Made by a program: the position numbers and the translations under genes
Notes under the pieces: model-generated
What the model was told of the DNA's origin: nothing
Database searches by the model: none
The model's input: only the letters and a program-made list of their open reading frames with translations
In this document: one piece after another, positions 1-9,652 of the stretch
Layout of the letters: the number at the start of each line of letters is the position of its first letter
Numbering within the stretch: position 1 is the first letter of the stretch
From: Prochlorococcus marinus str. MIT 1214
GTDB taxonomy: Bacteria; Cyanobacteriota; Cyanobacteriia; PCC-6307; Cyanobiaceae
NCBI RefSeq assembly: GCF_027359355.1
Contig: NZ_CP114777.1
Span: 1,364,001 to 1,428,000, forward strand
DNA: 64,000 bases
Direction of reading: 5' to 3'

Positions 1-665
1 AGAATAAAAAATTCTTCAGCTCTATTAATTGGTAAACCATCGTAAAAACCTTTTAATGAAAGATCTATAAATGCACCAGCTGTTAAAGGAGCATTATAAC
101 CATCGATAATTGCGCTCATATTTCCTTTTGATGTTTTTATTTCTACATTTGCTCTCCCTAAGAGTCTAGGTAAATTGTCATATTCACTAGGGATTGCATA
201 TGGAAAATCATTAGTGATTAAAAGAGATTCTAGATCATCAATTGTTTTTAAACTTTGACGTCTGACATCAAGAAATGAGACTTTATTTTTTTCGTTTGCT
301 ATTTGCCTTAATTCATCAAGCTCTTCATTTAAATTTGAGAGCAAATTAACTGCTTTTTCTTTATTTTCATCTGGCATTGAATCAAGAATTTGATTTTTTC
401 TATTACTTACTAAAAATTGACTTCTTGAGGTGGCTTTGCTGATAGCTGACCATCTACTTCCTCGAAGATCATCGCTCGTATCTTCAAGTTTGTTTTGTAA
501 TTCACGTAATTCTTTTTGGTCAATCGGTAAAGAATTTCTTAATATTGCATAAGGATCTTTTAGTCGATTACCATTTGGAAGGCTTGCAGCAGCAGGGTCA
601 ATCCATGGAGAACTCAAAGAAAATAGGATTGTTATCAGGGCAAGAATGCAAATCTTTTTTGCCAT
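1..665 (-). CDS. Cyclophilin-type peptidyl-prolyl isomerase, lumenal (partial, N-terminal part)
   Basis: The frame is open from an ATG at 665 to the window edge, so only the N-terminal 221 codons are present. The protein begins MAKKICILALITILFSLSS followed by an Ala-rich cleavage region, a clear signal peptide. A helical stretch rich in Glu, Lys and Asn follows (about residues 40-150), then EIKTSKGNMSAIIDGYNAPLTAG, which reads as the start of a cyclophilin domain. This layout matches cyanobacterial homologues of the thylakoid-lumen isomerase TLP40. The role is probably proline isomerisation in the lumen or periplasm. It is divergent from efp, with about 60 bp between the two starts for both promoters. 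The catalytic core lies outside the window, so activity cannot be judged. Confidence 0.82.
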   Translation of the reverse strand, partial: MAKKICILALITILFSLSSPWIDPAAASLPNGNRLKDPYAILRNSLPIDQKELRELQNKLEDTSDDLRGSRWSAISKATSRSQFLVSNRKNQILDSMPDENKEKAVNLLSNLNEELDELRQIANEKNKVSFLDVRRQSLKTIDDLESLLITNDFPYAIPSEYDNLPRLLGRANVEIKTSKGNMSAIIDGYNAPLTAGAFIDLSLKGFYDGLPINRAEEFFI

Positions 666-728
666 GTTAATTCTATGTTTTGCATGACTTTGGCACAGAC
701 TTATGATCGATTGGTATCTTTTGTGTGA

Positions 729-1292
729 ATGATTTCAAGTAACGACTTTCGCACTGGCACTACTATCGAGTTAGACGGTGCAGTTTGGCGTGTTATTGAA
801 TTTCTACATGTCAAGCCTGGTAAGGGTTCTGCGTTTGTCAGGACTAAATTAAAAGCTGTTGTGAGCGGTAGTGTTGTCGAAAAGACTTTTAGAGCTGGGG
901 AAATGGTTCCTCAAGCTCTTTTGGAGAAATCAAAGTTGCAACATACTTACATGGACGGAGATGATTTTGTATTTATGGATATGACTTCTTATGAAGAAAC
1001 ACGCCTAACTGCTGAACAAATTGGAGAAAGTCGGAAATATCTAAAAGAAGGGATGGAGGTTAATGTAGTGTCCTGGAATGAAAAACCACTTGAAGTTGAA
1101 TTGCCCAATTCAGTTGTTTTAGAAATAAAAGAAACTGATCCTGGGGTTAAAGGTGACACTGCTTCAGGAGGTACAAAGCCAGCAATCTTGGAAACAGGAG
1201 CTCAAGTTATGGTTCCATTATTTATTTCAATTGGTGAGAAAATTCGGGTAGATACTCGAAATGACACTTATCTAGGACGAGAAACACAATGA
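729..1292 (+). CDS. efp: Translation elongation factor P
   Basis: The 187-residue protein has the usual EF-P length and three-domain plan. The N-terminal KOW-like domain has the tip loop [12 protein letters not shown] with Lys near residue 32, the position modified in many bacteria. The C-terminal OB domain ends in [18 protein letters not shown], a family signature. EF-P enters the ribosome E site and relieves stalling at polyproline motifs. Its last codons overlap the start of accB (the ATG at 1289 lies within the last codon and stop), so the two are translationally coupled. This efp-accB pairing is common in cyanobacteria. Confidence 0.97.
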   Translation: MISSNDFRTGTTIELDGAVWRVIEFLHVKPGKGSAFVRTKLKAVVSGSVVEKTFRAGEMVPQALLEKSKLQHTYMDGDDFVFMDMTSYEETRLTAEQIGESRKYLKEGMEVNVVSWNEKPLEVELPNSVVLEIKETDPGVKGDTASGGTKPAILETGAQVMVPLFISIGEKIRVDTRNDTYLGRETQ

Positions 1293-1783
1293 CAATGAAT
1301 CTTGATCACGAAGAGCTTCATCGCTTGTTGGCAAGTCTATCTGAGAGCGATATTCAAGAGTTTCGACTTGAGGGAGAAGACTTTTATTTGGAAGTTAAAC
1401 GTAATCTTGGGACTTCTTCAGATTCAATAACTTCTCAAAAGAAATCGACATCCGAAGAGATTGATCCACCACATCAACGCAAAATTGAGGCTTCACCAGT
1501 TCCAAGCACACCTCCTCCTTCAGTTCCAGGATCACGCTCTGATTTGGTTGAAGTTACTGCTCCCATGGTTGGGACCTTTTATCGGGCACCAGGGCCAGAA
1601 GAGCCTCCTTTCGTGGACATCGGATCGAGGATCAGTGTTGGGCAAGCAGTTTGTATTCTTGAGGCAATGAAATTAATGAATGAATTGGAGTCAGAGGTGA
1701 GTGGAGAAGTAATTGAAATTCTTGTTGAAAATGGAACTCCAGTTGAGTTTGGTCAAGTATTAATGAGATTAAAACCTTTATAG
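1289..1783 (+). CDS. accB: Biotin carboxyl carrier protein of acetyl-CoA carboxylase
   Basis: At 164 residues it has the usual AccB length. The biotinylation motif EAMKLMNE is present, with the acceptor Lys near residue 128, inside a C-terminal lipoyl/biotinyl domain (about 88-164: [21 protein letters not shown] ...). A low-complexity Ser/Pro/Lys linker (about 40-85) separates it from the N-terminal helix that binds the biotin carboxylase. It carries carboxyl groups between biotin carboxylase and carboxyltransferase in fatty-acid synthesis. The start overlaps the end of efp by 4 bp. It converges on pdxA with about 10 bp between the stops. Confidence 0.96.
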   Translation: MTMNLDHEELHRLLASLSESDIQEFRLEGEDFYLEVKRNLGTSSDSITSQKKSTSEEIDPPHQRKIEASPVPSTPPPSVPGSRSDLVEVTAPMVGTFYRAPGPEEPPFVDIGSRISVGQAVCILEAMKLMNELESEVSGEVIEILVENGTPVEFGQVLMRLKPL

Positions 1784-1792
1784 ATTTTTAAT

Positions 1793-2818
1793 TTATCGAG
1801 AAAGAAGCCAGGCATTATTAATTGCAGCAATCATGCTTTTTTCTCTGGCCTTGAACTTACCTGCAATATCTAGAGCAGTACCATGATCAGGAGATGTTCT
1901 TACAAATGGTAGTCCAAGAGTTGTATTTATAGCTTCGTCAAAGGCTATTAATTTGACTGGTATTAGACCTTGATCATGATATAAAGCAAGAATTCCGTCA
2001 GGCGCATTATTGGAAGTTGAGAGAGCATTCCATGCATTTGCTGATGAAATCCAGCAAGTGTCTGGAGGTATAGGTCCGCTTATTTTTACTTCTGGATTAT
2101 CTAATTTCCATTCATTTAAAATGGGAATCATTAAGTTTTGTTCTTCTATGCCAATCTTTCCTTCTTCTCCCGCATGTGGATTTAAGCCTGCTATGTGAAT
2201 TAATGGTTTTTCTTTGAACTGACGACAAAAATTCAATAAAGTATCTAATTTAAATCTAATTAATTCTTTTGTTAAATTATTTTTGATTTCATTAAGAGGT
2301 ATATGCGTTGTCGCTAGTAAAGTATTAAATCTCCATCCATTATTTGGTGATATTGCTGTAAAAAGCATTGATGTTTTTTTATTAGTTAACTTTCCTAATA
2401 ATTCAGTTTGACCTGCAAATTCATGCCCAGCTTTATGCCATGCTATTTTTGAAATAGGTGCTGTGACTAAAGCTTTTGCTTTTCCTTGTAAAAGTATATT
2501 TGTAGCATTTAAAAGCCATTTAAAGCTTGCTGCGCCAGTATACTTATCAACTTTTCCTGGTATTATTTCTTTTTCTAGAGGTATATCAATAATATCAAGC
2601 TTGTTTGGGTTAGGGATATTATATATTCCATGTTTAATTAGCTTTAAATAAGTTGTATAAATATTATTTTTGCATCCTACAAGTAAAGGCTTTATTTTCT
2701 CATTTAAGCATTTAGAGGCAAGAGCTTTTAATATTATTTCGGTCCCTATCCCTGCAGGGTCTCCCAATGCAATAATAAGAGTATTTTCGTTGTCTTTCGA
2801 TGTAGGAAATGTTTTCAT
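1793..2818 (-). CDS. pdxA: 4-hydroxythreonine-4-phosphate dehydrogenase (pyridoxal phosphate synthesis)
   Basis: This is a 341-residue PdxA. It shows the N-terminal GDPAGIGTEI motif, the central substrate region TAPISKIAWHKAG ... FAGQTELLG, and the metal-binding histidines in HIAGLNPHAGEEG and LYHDQGLIPVK. It oxidises 4-phosphohydroxy-L-threonine with NAD(P)+ in the DXP-dependent route to vitamin B6. The length is normal and all visible motifs are intact. The ATG at 2818 is followed by a slightly Lys/Asn-rich start before the conserved core. The next minus-strand gene (2963-3862) lies upstream with about 145 bp between them, which may hold a separate promoter. Confidence 0.95.
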   Translation of the reverse strand: MKTFPTSKDNENTLIIALGDPAGIGTEIILKALASKCLNEKIKPLLVGCKNNIYTTYLKLIKHGIYNIPNPNKLDIIDIPLEKEIIPGKVDKYTGAASFKWLLNATNILLQGKAKALVTAPISKIAWHKAGHEFAGQTELLGKLTNKKTSMLFTAISPNNGWRFNTLLATTHIPLNEIKNNLTKELIRFKLDTLLNFCRQFKEKPLIHIAGLNPHAGEEGKIGIEEQNLMIPILNEWKLDNPEVKISGPIPPDTCWISSANAWNALSTSNNAPDGILALYHDQGLIPVKLIAFDEAINTTLGLPFVRTSPDHGTALDIAGKFKAREKSMIAAINNAWLLSR

Positions 2819-2962
2819 GTTGTAATTTTGATCTGTTTTAGCGTGAGTAATGCTTCGTTGTTTTGAATTGGAATAAGTTTTTGATTATATTGGATTTTAT
2901 TTGGTTATATTTTAGTTATGTATTAAATTTGGATGAGTTTTTAAAAGAACATTGATTAAAGA

Positions 2963-3862
2963 TTATTCATTTATTTTTAATTTTGAGAAACAATTTTTTA
3001 AGCCAGATTTAAAATCTGGGTAAATTAGAGAATAACCGAGTTTTTTACATAATAAATTGTTATCAACTTTTCGATTTTCTTGCCAAAAAGATAGTGCCAT
3101 TGGACTCATTGTTTTTTTTGCAATTTCAAAAGGTACTTTTGATGGTAGAGATATTTTGGCTAATTTAGCTGCGTAATCAATCACTTCAAGATTATTGCTT
3201 GGTAAGTTATCAGCTACATTGACTACAGATGGATTGTTTCCTTGAGAATAGAGATTAATCAAAAATAAAACAGCTCCAGCAATATCATCCACATGAATTC
3301 TTGAAAATACTTGACCAGGCTTGTCGATCATTTTCGCTGTTCCTTTCAACAGGCTTTCATATGCAGATCTTCCAGGTCCATAGATACCTGGAATTCTAAG
3401 TATTTGAATAGGAAGCTGTGTTGCTAGCCATTGTTTTTCACAGGAAAATCTACGGATACTTCTTTCTTGTTGAGGATTAGGAGAAGTATTTTCATTTACC
3501 CATTCTCCTTGAGTGTCTCCATACACTCCAGTAGTAGATAAGTAACCCACCCACTTTAAATTTTTTGAATTTAGTAATTGACTCTTAAGTCTAAGTAGTA
3601 CAGGATCTTCTCCACTTAATAATGGAGGTATACAACTTAGGACATGCGTTGCCCCCTCGAGAATTTCATCAGACAGCTCTTGATCAACATTAAATGTGAA
3701 ATCAGCCCCCTTACTTTTTTCTTTTCTTCTACTGCACAAAACGTTTGCACCTAAATATCTTCCTGCACTTGCGACTCTTTGACCGCTATATCCACCTCCA
3801 AATATGATTAATTTCGATTTAGGCTCTAAAGGATCCAATTGCTTGACAATATCTTCAATCAT
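2963..3862 (-). CDS. NAD(P)-dependent epimerase/dehydratase family protein
   Basis: The protein has 299 residues and a Rossmann start IFGGGYSGQRVASAGRYLGA, a variant of the glycine-rich dinucleotide motif. Further on are YLSTTGVYGDTQGEWVNE and ILRIPGIYGPGRSAYESL, typical of atypical SDR proteins related to nucleoside-diphosphate-sugar epimerases. The usual YxxxK active-site pair is not obvious: the Tyr of GVYGD is there but the Lys three residues on is missing. The enzyme may therefore be non-canonical or act by another mechanism. Substrate is unknown. It is divergent from the small gene at 3871, leaving only 8 bp between starts. Confidence 0.82.
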   Translation of the reverse strand: MIEDIVKQLDPLEPKSKLIIFGGGYSGQRVASAGRYLGANVLCSRRKEKSKGADFTFNVDQELSDEILEGATHVLSCIPPLLSGEDPVLLRLKSQLLNSKNLKWVGYLSTTGVYGDTQGEWVNENTSPNPQQERSIRRFSCEKQWLATQLPIQILRIPGIYGPGRSAYESLLKGTAKMIDKPGQVFSRIHVDDIAGAVLFLINLYSQGNNPSVVNVADNLPSNNLEVIDYAAKLAKISLPSKVPFEIAKKTMSPMALSFWQENRKVDNNLLCKKLGYSLIYPDFKSGLKNCFSKLKINE

Positions 3863-3870
3863 TAGTACAA

Positions 3871-4119
3871 ATGTATTATGTTGATTATTTAGGAATGATT
3901 GCTTCTTGTTTAAAGCCTAGTCTGAATTCCAGCATAGGTGTTGTCAGAATAAGGAACGATAAAAGATTACCTTCTCAAAAGAAAAATCAAAATTTGATCA
4001 AGCCTTTGATTGCTGCAATTTGTTTTCTCTTTTGTATTGTAGTTGTTCCTGAGAAGCCCATGAATCTAGCTTCCATATGTGAAAAATATAATTCTTCAGA
4101 TGCCTGTCAAGTCTGGTAG
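3871..4119 (+). CDS. Small conserved-looking membrane-anchored protein, unknown function
   Basis: The reading frame gives 82 residues from the ATG at 3871; an internal ATG at 3895 (MIASCLKPS...) would give 74. Neither start has a strong ribosome binding site. A single hydrophobic segment (PLIAAICFLFCIVVVP, about residues 45-60) is followed by a short tail MNLASICEKYNSSDACQVW with two cysteines five residues apart from a conserved-looking motif, perhaps a lumenal or periplasmic disulphide. I do not recognise the family. It converges on the HNH gene with only 4 bp between stops, normal compact backbone spacing. Confidence 0.6.
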   Translation: MYYVDYLGMIASCLKPSLNSSIGVVRIRNDKRLPSQKKNQNLIKPLIAAICFLFCIVVVPEKPMNLASICEKYNSSDACQVW

Positions 4120-4123
4120 AAAT

Positions 4124-4525
4124 CTAAGCTGCTTGCCAAGAATAATCTTCATTCAATTGATCTTTTGATTTTTCATGTTGCTTAGGTTGAGCCCATTTTA
4201 GAAGTCTCAAAGCTAAGCGTATATCTCCTTCCGTCCAAGCTCTTATTGCCATAGAACGTCTTGGGTCATAAAAACGTTGTTTTCTGTACCATTCAAATGC
4301 ATTGCTATCTGTTTTCTTTCCATTGCATGAAAGACAGGCAGGTACACAATTTTCAGTAATGCTTAAACCACCTTGACTTCGTGGCAAAACATGATCAATT
4401 GATTCTGAAAGCTTCCCACAATATATACATTTTTTTCCTGTGAAATCATGTAATGATTTTCGCCATCTTCGATTGCGCAGCTTTGGGCAGAGATCTTCTA
4501 AGAAAACCGCATCCCTATTGTGCAT
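4124..4525 (-). CDS. HNH endonuclease family protein
   Basis: The protein has 133 residues. The HNH core spans about residues 30-75: CIYCGKLSESIDHVLPRSQGG, then ENCVPACLSCNGKKTDS. Two CxxC pairs (CIYC and CLSC) form the zinc knuckle, Asp-His gives the general base, and Asn and CNGKK complete the motif. This subtype is widespread in cyanobacterial chromosomes as a single-domain protein outside mobile elements. It may nick or cut DNA, but its biological role is not known. A basic N-terminus (KLRNRRWRKSLH) could contact DNA. No toxin-immunity or phage context is seen nearby. Confidence 0.88.
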   Translation of the reverse strand: MHNRDAVFLEDLCPKLRNRRWRKSLHDFTGKKCIYCGKLSESIDHVLPRSQGGLSITENCVPACLSCNGKKTDSNAFEWYRKQRFYDPRRSMAIRAWTEGDIRLALRLLKWAQPKQHEKSKDQLNEDYSWQAA

Positions 4526-4668
4526 AAGTAAAAATTATCTAGTAGAATTTTCCCTCGACAAAGAAATAAGTCAATGTATCGAAAATATCATTTTTCTATT
4601 TTGTAAGATATTTTTTATTTTTGATTGATTAAATTTATTTATATCTTTTTATATCAACATAAGCTTTA

Positions 4669-5091
4669 TCAATAGTTATAAGGATCTAAATATTTTCCTT
4701 TTGGACTTTTTTCTGGGTTCTGGATAGATGATTTTGTTTCATCTTTTAATTGCTGATCATCATCTATTTCTATTGAGATTGAGCCACCGGAATACATATC
4801 GCCTAAATAGCTAATGCAATCTTCATATTTTATTGGATCTAGAACTACTTCTTCAACAATTAGTGAGGCGGCTTGCTTAGGTGAAGTTTTGAATAGTCCT
4901 TGTTTTTTATTTTTTATAAATTGATACGCTGCTTGCCAGCTTGGCTCATGAGTATTACCTCCATTCCTCATAAAGCAATATATGTCTGCCCCGTTAGTGA
5001 CTGCTGCATTAGTTTTGACGCCTAAAGTAGTACTGCATACTAAACAAATTATTGAAATAGGTAAGAAGTTTCGACTTATCCCAATTGGCAT
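4669..5091 (-). CDS. Exported protein of unknown function
   Basis: The protein has 140 residues. The N-terminus MPIGISRNFLPISIICLVCSTTLGVKTNAAV looks like a signal peptide with cleavage near the Asn-Ala-Ala. The mature part has a compact region (AVTNGADIYCFMRNGGNTHEPSWQAAYQFIKNK) and a central Cys (EDCISYLGDMYSG), then an acidic, Pro/Ser/Lys-rich tail. The two cysteines could form a disulphide. Similar exported proteins with the order GA..YC..R.GG....SW.AAY are known from picocyanobacteria as conserved unknowns; I do not assign a family. Confidence 0.6.
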   Translation of the reverse strand: MPIGISRNFLPISIICLVCSTTLGVKTNAAVTNGADIYCFMRNGGNTHEPSWQAAYQFIKNKKQGLFKTSPKQAASLIVEEVVLDPIKYEDCISYLGDMYSGGSISIEIDDDQQLKDETKSSIQNPEKSPKGKYLDPYNY

Positions 5092-5336
5092 AATTTTTAA
5101 GAGAATTATCGATTTTAAAATATCTATTATTTTTTACTCTGTCTAGTTTTAGTTCGAATTAGTAATTCTTTGTTTTTATCTATTTTAATTATTTATGATT
5201 TAACCAAATATCGTATTTGAAAATCGATGAATTAAAATTTTACTGACGATTTCCCTTAGCCTTTATTCTACGAATTAACTAACTATCTTTTGATATAATG
5301 AATTGATAAAATCGTTTGTACTATTTAATTCTAATA

Positions 5337-5525
5337 ATGAATACGATACAAGTTAAGAAACAGGCATTTTTAAAAGAAGCTGGCTATTTTTTTAAGAATG
5401 CATCAGTATATGCTGATGAAGGCGATTTACAATCTTGCGCTGGTTTAATTTTGAAAGCACTTGACAAAGAAAGAATGGCAAGTGTAGTTGGGCCTCAAGT
5501 GCTTCATTTGATTAAAACTAGATGA
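5337..5525 (+). CDS. Small conserved-looking protein, unknown function
   Basis: The ATG at 5337 gives 62 residues (MNTIQVKKQAFLKEAGYFF...). A TTG at 5316 would add seven hydrophobic residues but is less convincing. The product is predicted to be mostly helical and soluble, with basic and acidic patches (KKQAFLKEAG, YADEGDLQSCAGLILKALDKERM). No domain is recognised. It stands alone on the plus strand between an exported protein and the aminotransferase gene. Codon use and composition look like the backbone, which argues for a real gene. Confidence 0.55.
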   Translation: MNTIQVKKQAFLKEAGYFFKNASVYADEGDLQSCAGLILKALDKERMASVVGPQVLHLIKTR

Positions 5526-5616
5526 TTATTCATAAATTTATTTAAGTTTATAAATATTAGTTTGTTTTTACAGACTTTTACATATAAGAATCGTAAAAGA
5601 TGAATAATTAAAATAA

Positions 5617-6774
5617 TTATTTTAATTGATTTAAGACTGAAATAGTTTTTGAAACCCCTGTTCCAGCTGGAGCTTGTAGTTTTCCCATTTTATCTAGAGT
5701 GCTTTCTAAAGCTGAAATTACACTCAGAATATCCCTATCGTTCACAAAGCCTAAATGCCCAATTCTAAAGATTTTTCCTTTTAAGTGATCTTGTCCTCCC
5801 GCTAGGAGTATATCGAAATCATTCTTTATGGATGTTCTGATGTTTTCTGCATCTATATTTTCAGGTTTAACAGCTGTTATTGCGGGGCTTCCAAAACCTT
5901 CTTTTGTGAATAAGGTTAAACCCATAGCTTTTATTCCTTCTTGCGTTGCTTTTTGATGACGAGCGTGACGCTTAAAAATATTATTTAGTCCTTCATTTTG
6001 CATCATTGTGAGTGATGCTTCCAAAGCAAAATATAAATTTATTGCAGGAGTGAATGGATTACTATTTTTATTTACTGTCTTCAAATATTGTCTTAAATCT
6101 AAATAGAATTTAGGTAAATCTGATAGAGAATTTGCTTCCCATGCTCTTTTGCTCATGGCTACAAAACTGAGACCGGGTGGGATCATATAACCTTTTTGAG
6201 AACCAGAGGCAATTACATCAATTCCCCATTCATCCATTGGAATATTATATGCACCAAGACTTGTTACACAATCAGCGATAGTTATAGCTTTGCCATGATT
6301 TTTTACTTCATCATTTATTGCTTTTAGATTATTAATCACTCCGGTCGAAGTTTCTGAGTGAGTTAAAATTACCGCCTTGATTTTTTTTTCCGTGTCGTTT
6401 TCGAGAATTTCCTTGAATTGATTTGGATCGAGAGGTTGGCCCCAATCAGCTTTTACCACTTTTACATCTAGTCCATATGCTTTTGCAACTTTTACCCATC
6501 TTTCTCCAAACTTTCCATTATCACCACAGATGACTTGATCACCTTTGCTTAAAGTATTTATAATTCCCGCCTCCATAGCAGCTGTCCCACTTCCTGTAAT
6601 TGTTAGTACATCCGCAGTTGTCTGGTGAAGCCATTTGAGTTGCTCAGTCGTCTTTTGAACAATGTCTTGAAAATCTCCACTCCTATGACCGATGGGGTGT
6701 TTACTCATGCAACTCAGAACATTTTCTGGAACCGGCGTTGGTCCAGGAATCATTAGATTGAGTTTGTCTTTCAT
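5617..6774 (-). CDS. Class V PLP-dependent aminotransferase (alanine/serine-glyoxylate type)
   Basis: The 385-residue protein starts LNLMIPGPTPVPENVLSCM, typical of the alanine-glyoxylate and serine-glyoxylate aminotransferase branch. The PLP phosphate loop TGSGTAAMEAG is near residues 60-70. The cofactor Asp lies in TIADCVTSLGAYNIP and the Schiff-base Lys in ASGSQKGYMIPPG (about residue 195). Cyanobacterial members were historically labelled as soluble hydrogenase 42-kDa subunit; the sequence supports an aminotransferase, probably in photorespiratory glyoxylate metabolism. The C-terminus is extended by a short Gly/Thr-rich tail. It is divergent from cbiD, with about 80 bp between starts. Confidence 0.9.
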   Translation of the reverse strand: MKDKLNLMIPGPTPVPENVLSCMSKHPIGHRSGDFQDIVQKTTEQLKWLHQTTADVLTITGSGTAAMEAGIINTLSKGDQVICGDNGKFGERWVKVAKAYGLDVKVVKADWGQPLDPNQFKEILENDTEKKIKAVILTHSETSTGVINNLKAINDEVKNHGKAITIADCVTSLGAYNIPMDEWGIDVIASGSQKGYMIPPGLSFVAMSKRAWEANSLSDLPKFYLDLRQYLKTVNKNSNPFTPAINLYFALEASLTMMQNEGLNNIFKRHARHQKATQEGIKAMGLTLFTKEGFGSPAITAVKPENIDAENIRTSIKNDFDILLAGGQDHLKGKIFRIGHLGFVNDRDILSVISALESTLDKMGKLQAPAGTGVSKTISVLNQLK

Positions 6775-6853
6775 TTACTTATTTAAATCTAGATTATTAT
6801 TATTTTAAAAAATTATTTAGGGAATTTCTTCTATCGTCAGCTCTTCGAATGAT

Positions 6854-7999
6854 TTGAATGAATATACTCTTCCAGTTTGGGTGGTTGCGGCTGCAAAGTC
6901 TGCAACAAATATTTTAGTTGGCAATAAATTTAAAAACAGAGAGAGAATTGCGCTACTAAATCAAGATGAGTCAATTACGGTACCGGTTTTTTCTGCAGCG
7001 CTACTTGATAGTGGTAACAGATCGTTATCAGTTAGTCATTGTCAGTCTGGATTGAGCCTTGACTTAACAAGAGGATTGGAAATTTGGGCTTATGTTCAAT
7101 TAATTAAAGTCAGTTCTAACTTTGAATCGAGAGTTCAAAATGACTTTCCTGATTGGCTTGATTTCCATGGTGGTTACGGAGTAGGTAAATATGAATCAAC
7201 TGGTCAGCCATGTATATCTAAGTTTACGCGTGATTTACTTTGTAAAAATCTTTATCCCTTATTACCCAAAGGTTTTTCAATCAAAGTAGAGATTGTTTTA
7301 CCTGAGGGGAAAGACCTAGCCTTAAAGACGAGTAATCAAGCATTTGGTGTTGTAGATGGCTTATCACTGATTGGGACTCAGGCAGAAGTTCAAATCAGTG
7401 CTTCTCCTGAGCAATTGAAAACATGCAAAGATATTCTGCAAGGTAAATGCTCTGAATCAACATTTGATGGATGTTTGACTTTTGTTATTGGAGAAAATGG
7501 AAGGGATTTAGCACTGAAATTTGGACTGCCTAAGCAGCAAATTATCAAAACAGGTAATTGGTTAGGGCCTCTTCTTGTTGCTGCTGCGGAAAATGGCGTG
7601 AAGAAACTTTTAATATTTGGTTATCATGGGAAATTGGTAAAACTTTCTGGCGGCGTTTTTCATACCCATCATCATCTTGCAGATGGAAGAATTGAAATAC
7701 TAACTTCCCTTGCAGTTAAAGAAGATGTCTCCTTTGATTTGATTAAATTAATAAGTCAATCAACTTCGGTGGAAAATGCGTTACTAGCCCTTGAGTTAGA
7801 TAACCCAGAAGATGTTGCGTTGATTTGGAGCAGGATGGCTAAAGAAATTGAACTTAAAAGCCAAAGTTATGTGAATCGATATTTGTCTTCATCGATGGAA
7901 ATAGGATCTGTTTTATTTGATCGTAAAAGACAAATTCGTTGGGCTGGTTCTCAGGGTTTAAAACAAATAAATTCTTTAGGCTTAATTCTTAATTCATAA
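6854..7999 (+). CDS. cbiD: Cobalt-precorrin-5B C1-methyltransferase
   Basis: This is a 381-residue CbiD-type protein. The conserved order includes YTLPVWVVAAAKSA at the N-terminus, the Gly-rich region FHGGYGVGKYESTG, an LPEGKDLALKTSN motif and the late LLIFGYHGKLVKLSGG ... HTHHHLADGR segment with clustered histidines. It transfers a methyl group from SAM to C-1 of cobalt-precorrin-5B in anaerobic-type cobalamin synthesis. The start is a TTG: nearby ATGs at 6849 and 6858 are in other frames, and one hits a stop at once. guaA follows with about 65 bp between them. Confidence 0.93.
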   Translation: MNEYTLPVWVVAAAKSATNILVGNKFKNRERIALLNQDESITVPVFSAALLDSGNRSLSVSHCQSGLSLDLTRGLEIWAYVQLIKVSSNFESRVQNDFPDWLDFHGGYGVGKYESTGQPCISKFTRDLLCKNLYPLLPKGFSIKVEIVLPEGKDLALKTSNQAFGVVDGLSLIGTQAEVQISASPEQLKTCKDILQGKCSESTFDGCLTFVIGENGRDLALKFGLPKQQIIKTGNWLGPLLVAAAENGVKKLLIFGYHGKLVKLSGGVFHTHHHLADGRIEILTSLAVKEDVSFDLIKLISQSTSVENALLALELDNPEDVALIWSRMAKEIELKSQSYVNRYLSSSMEIGSVLFDRKRQIRWAGSQGLKQINSLGLILNS

Positions 8000-8065
8000 G
8001 CATATTCCTATTCTCTTAATTAGTCTATTTGATAAGAGTGTTTTACAAGGATTCATCAAGTTGGT

Positions 8066-9652
8066 ATGGCTTCTATGATTTCAGATGAAAAACGTAATCC
8101 ATCAATCGTCATTCTTGATTTTGGGTCTCAATATTCAGAATTAATTGCTCGAAGGATTAGAGAGACAGAGGTTTACTCATTAGTTATGAGTTACACAATA
8201 ACTGCTGAGCAATTACGGGCTCTTAATCCCAAAGGCATAATTTTAAGCGGAGGGCCAGGATCTGTTTATGAAGAGGGTGCTCCATATTGTGATCCAGAGA
8301 TTTTTAATTTAGGTATTCCTGTCCTTGGCGTTTGTTATGGAATGCAATTAATGGTTCATCAGTTAGGAGGCCTTGTTACTCCTGCTATTGGCAAAGCGGA
8401 ATATGGAAAGGCTCCTTTAGAAGTTGATGATCCAACAGCTTTATTAACTAATGTTGTTAGTGGATCCACTATGTGGATGAGTCATGGAGATTCAGTTACA
8501 AAATTGCCAAATGGATTTATCACATTAGCTCATACGTCTAATACTTCAGCCGCCGCTATTGCTTTGCATCATAAGAGCTTTTATGGAGTGCAATTTCATC
8601 CTGAAGTTGTTCATTCAACTCATGGAATGATTATAATAAGAAATTTTGTTTATCATATTTGTTCGTGTGAACCAGATTGGACAACAAATTTATTCATAGA
8701 TGAAGCTATTGCTCAAGTACAACAACAGGTAGGAGATAAAAAAGTTTTATTAGCTCTATCGGGTGGTGTTGATTCATCAACTCTTGCATTTTTATTAAAC
8801 AAAGCAATTGGATCTCAATTGACATGCATGTTCATTGATCAAGGTTTTATGAGGAAAGGCGAGCCAGAATTTCTTATGTCTTTTTTTGATGAAAAGTTTA
8901 ATATTAACGTTCAATATATTAATGCCAGAGAAAGGTTTATTTCAAAATTAAAAGGTGTAACTGATCCTGAACTCAAGCGTAAAATTATAGGTAGAGAATT
9001 TATTAGGGTTTTTGAAGAAGAGAGTCTTCGTCTTGGCCCTTTTGATTACTTAGCACAAGGTACACTTTACCCAGATGTGATTGAAAGTGCTGGAACAAAT
9101 ATTGATCCCAAAACTGGTGAGAGAATAGCAGTAAAAATTAAAAGTCATCATAATGTTGGCGGTTTACCAAAAGATTTACAATTTAAATTAGTAGAGCCCT
9201 TGAGACGTTTATTTAAAGATGAAGTCAGAAAAGTTGGCAAATCACTTGGATTACCTGATGAGATTATTGGGAGACATCCATTTCCAGGCCCTGGCTTAGC
9301 TATAAGGATATTAGGGGAAGTTAATCATGAAAAACTCTCTTGTTTAAGAGATGCCGATTTGATTGTGAGAGAAGAGGTTAATCATGCCGGCTTGTATAAT
9401 CAAATCTGGCAAGCTTTTGCGGTTTTGCTGCCAGTATATTCAGTCGGCGTAATGGGAGATCAAAGAACTTATGCATGGCCCATTGTTCTTCGTTGCGTTT
9501 CAAGTGAAGATGGAATGACAGCTGATTGGTCTCGCTTACCGTATGACGTTTTAGAGAAAATTTCTAATCGAATAGTTAATGAAGTAGAGGGAGTCAACAG
9601 AGTTGTGTTAGACATTACAAGTAAACCTCCAGGTACTATTGAGTGGGAGTAG
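8066..9652 (+). CDS. guaA: GMP synthase (glutamine-hydrolysing); its 3' end is the island boundary
   Basis: The 528-residue enzyme is complete. The class I amidotransferase domain holds the nucleophile Cys in GVCYGMQLM (about residue 90) and the His/Glu pair in [11 protein letters not shown] (about 178-180). The ATP pyrophosphatase domain has the PP-loop [13 protein letters not shown] (about 230), and the dimerisation domain ends in PPGTIEWE. It converts XMP to GMP. The last 18 bp (9635-9652) are copied many times in the downstream spacers, so the gene's 3' end acts as, or derives from, an integration site. The coding sequence is not disrupted: the integration pattern regenerates the C-terminus. 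Confidence 0.98.
   Translation: MASMISDEKRNPSIVILDFGSQYSELIARRIRETEVYSLVMSYTITAEQLRALNPKGIILSGGPGSVYEEGAPYCDPEIFNLGIPVLGVCYGMQLMVHQLGGLVTPAIGKAEYGKAPLEVDDPTALLTNVVSGSTMWMSHGDSVTKLPNGFITLAHTSNTSAAAIALHHKSFYGVQFHPEVVHSTHGMIIIRNFVYHICSCEPDWTTNLFIDEAIAQVQQQVGDKKVLLALSGGVDSSTLAFLLNKAIGSQLTCMFIDQGFMRKGEPEFLMSFFDEKFNINVQYINARERFISKLKGVTDPELKRKIIGREFIRVFEEESLRLGPFDYLAQGTLYPDVIESAGTNIDPKTGERIAVKIKSHHNVGGLPKDLQFKLVEPLRRLFKDEVRKVGKSLGLPDEIIGRHPFPGPGLAIRILGEVNHEKLSCLRDADLIVREEVNHAGLYNQIWQAFAVLLPVYSVGVMGDQRTYAWPIVLRCVSSEDGMTADWSRLPYDVLEKISNRIVNEVEGVNRVVLDITSKPPGTIEWE
9635..9652 (+). repeat. guaA 3' terminal core, putative attachment site copy 1 (attB/attL)
   Basis: ACTATTGAGTGGGAGTAG codes the final residues TIEWE and the stop of guaA. 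The GGGAGTAG arm is followed after 9 bp by CTACTTTC (9662-9669), an imperfect inverted pair like the core site of a tyrosine recombinase. Thirteen further copies or near copies occur in the island in the same orientation. Attachment function is inferred. Confidence 0.7.
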